From the NCBI GenBank assembly GCA_964607755.1, contig CAZSMC010000085.1, positions 1 through 16,207 on the forward strand: a stretch of DNA of 16,207 bases, given 5' to 3'. Shown piece after piece: positions 15,810 to 16,207 of this stretch. The position numbers were made by a program, and so were the translations under genes. The notes under the pieces were generated by a model that worked only from the letters and a program-made list of their open reading frames with translations, did not search any database and had not been told where the DNA came from. This DNA comes from CAZSMC01 sp964607755 (GTDB lineage Bacteria; Zhuqueibacterota; Zhuqueibacteria; Residuimicrobiales; Krinioviventaceae). How positions within the stretch are numbered: the stretch's first letter is position 1; each line of letters begins with the position of its first letter.

Positions 15810-16207
15810 ATGGGTAAAATGCTCATTATCGTTGTAATTTTGATGACCGTCATCTTGGGAATTACGACTCAACAATTGTTAAACACCAATGTTAGCCAGG
15901 TCACAGACACTATTGGGCGCTTACAACAGGTGCAAGCCAAAAATTTGGCAAAGAGTGGTATGGAACTGGCGATAAGCTATCTGTCGGAAGATAAAAACTG
16001 GACGAGTGATATCAATAACATGGAAATGGGAAACGGCGAGCTGACGATTGATGTCGTTGATTATTATGGTAATTTCATGCCATCCGGACAGCCTGACTGG
16101 GATGAATGGTGTTCTATCGCTCAGGAATTAACACCGACTGACGGAACCTATGGCCATCTTGTCCGAGCTATTGGTCAGGTGAATGGAGACAGTGAGGAAA
16201 TTATTTC
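15810..16207 (+). CDS. Second PilX/GspK-like minor pilin (3' partial)
   Basis: An open frame of 132 codons starts MGKMLIIVVILMTVILG and continues past the window end. It is a paralogue of the previous gene: both have MG(R/K)ML then a hydrophobic helix, (N/I)xAKSGxELAISxxxEDxxW (LAKSGMELAISYL here), then NGELTIDV (NGNLEVDV in the neighbour). The fold expected is an N-terminal pilin helix plus a globular head, so it probably joins the same tip or fibre. The start is supported by the strong AAAGGAG upstream. The shared motif suggests tandem duplication followed by divergence. Full length and C-terminal domain are unknown. Confidence 0.7.
   Translation, partial: MGKMLIIVVILMTVILGITTQQLLNTNVSQVTDTIGRLQQVQAKNLAKSGMELAISYLSEDKNWTSDINNMEMGNGELTIDVVDYYGNFMPSGQPDWDEWCSIAQELTPTDGTYGHLVRAIGQVNGDSEEII

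Overview
This window is one uninterrupted, plus-strand gene cluster for a type IV pilus (T4P) machine, about 45% GC by eye. It is open at both ends: the first gene lacks its start and the last lacks its stop. No phage, IS, tRNA, rRNA or CRISPR sequence was seen. Secretin, lipoprotein and PilN/PilO/PilP-type parts show a diderm (Gram-negative) bacterium. The locus matches no familiar proteobacterial pil operon. The fused genes and the Ig-repeat lipoprotein loosely suggest an uncultivated FCB-like lineage, but that is a guess from gene style.

Layout. (1) 1-6192, cytoplasmic and inner-membrane motor: platform protein PilC/GspF (partial), extension ATPase PilB, a response regulator with a cyclic-nucleotide-binding-like C-terminus, a membrane histidine-kinase-like protein with no ATPase domain, and a PilT-type retraction ATPase. 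(2) 6196-10570, alignment complex and outer-membrane pore: what is normally pilM-N-O-P-Q is packed into three genes, a PilM-PilN fusion (GspL-like layout), a PilO protein with a C-terminal PilP/GspC-like domain, and a short-armed PilQ secretin with an extra C-terminal domain. (3) 10583-13414, a 943-residue probable lipoprotein built of about eight bacterial Ig-like (Big) repeats. (4) 13415-13557, a 143-bp gap that may hold a structured leader. (5) 13558-16207, four pilin-like genes in the order PilV/MshD-like, PilW/GspJ-like, PilX/GspK-like and a second PilX-like copy (partial). None has a textbook prepilin signal.

Working model: PilB and PilT power extension and retraction through PilC. The PilMN and PilOP fusions connect the motor to the secretin. 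The minor pilins prime the fibre or form its tip. The Ig-repeat lipoprotein, probably in the same transcript, could be a surface adhesin or an envelope spacer. The signalling pair between the two motor genes is placed to tune extension against retraction. Gaps up to 6192 and between 6196 and 10570 are 0-18 nt or overlaps, consistent with one operon. The major pilin and the prepilin peptidase are not in the window.
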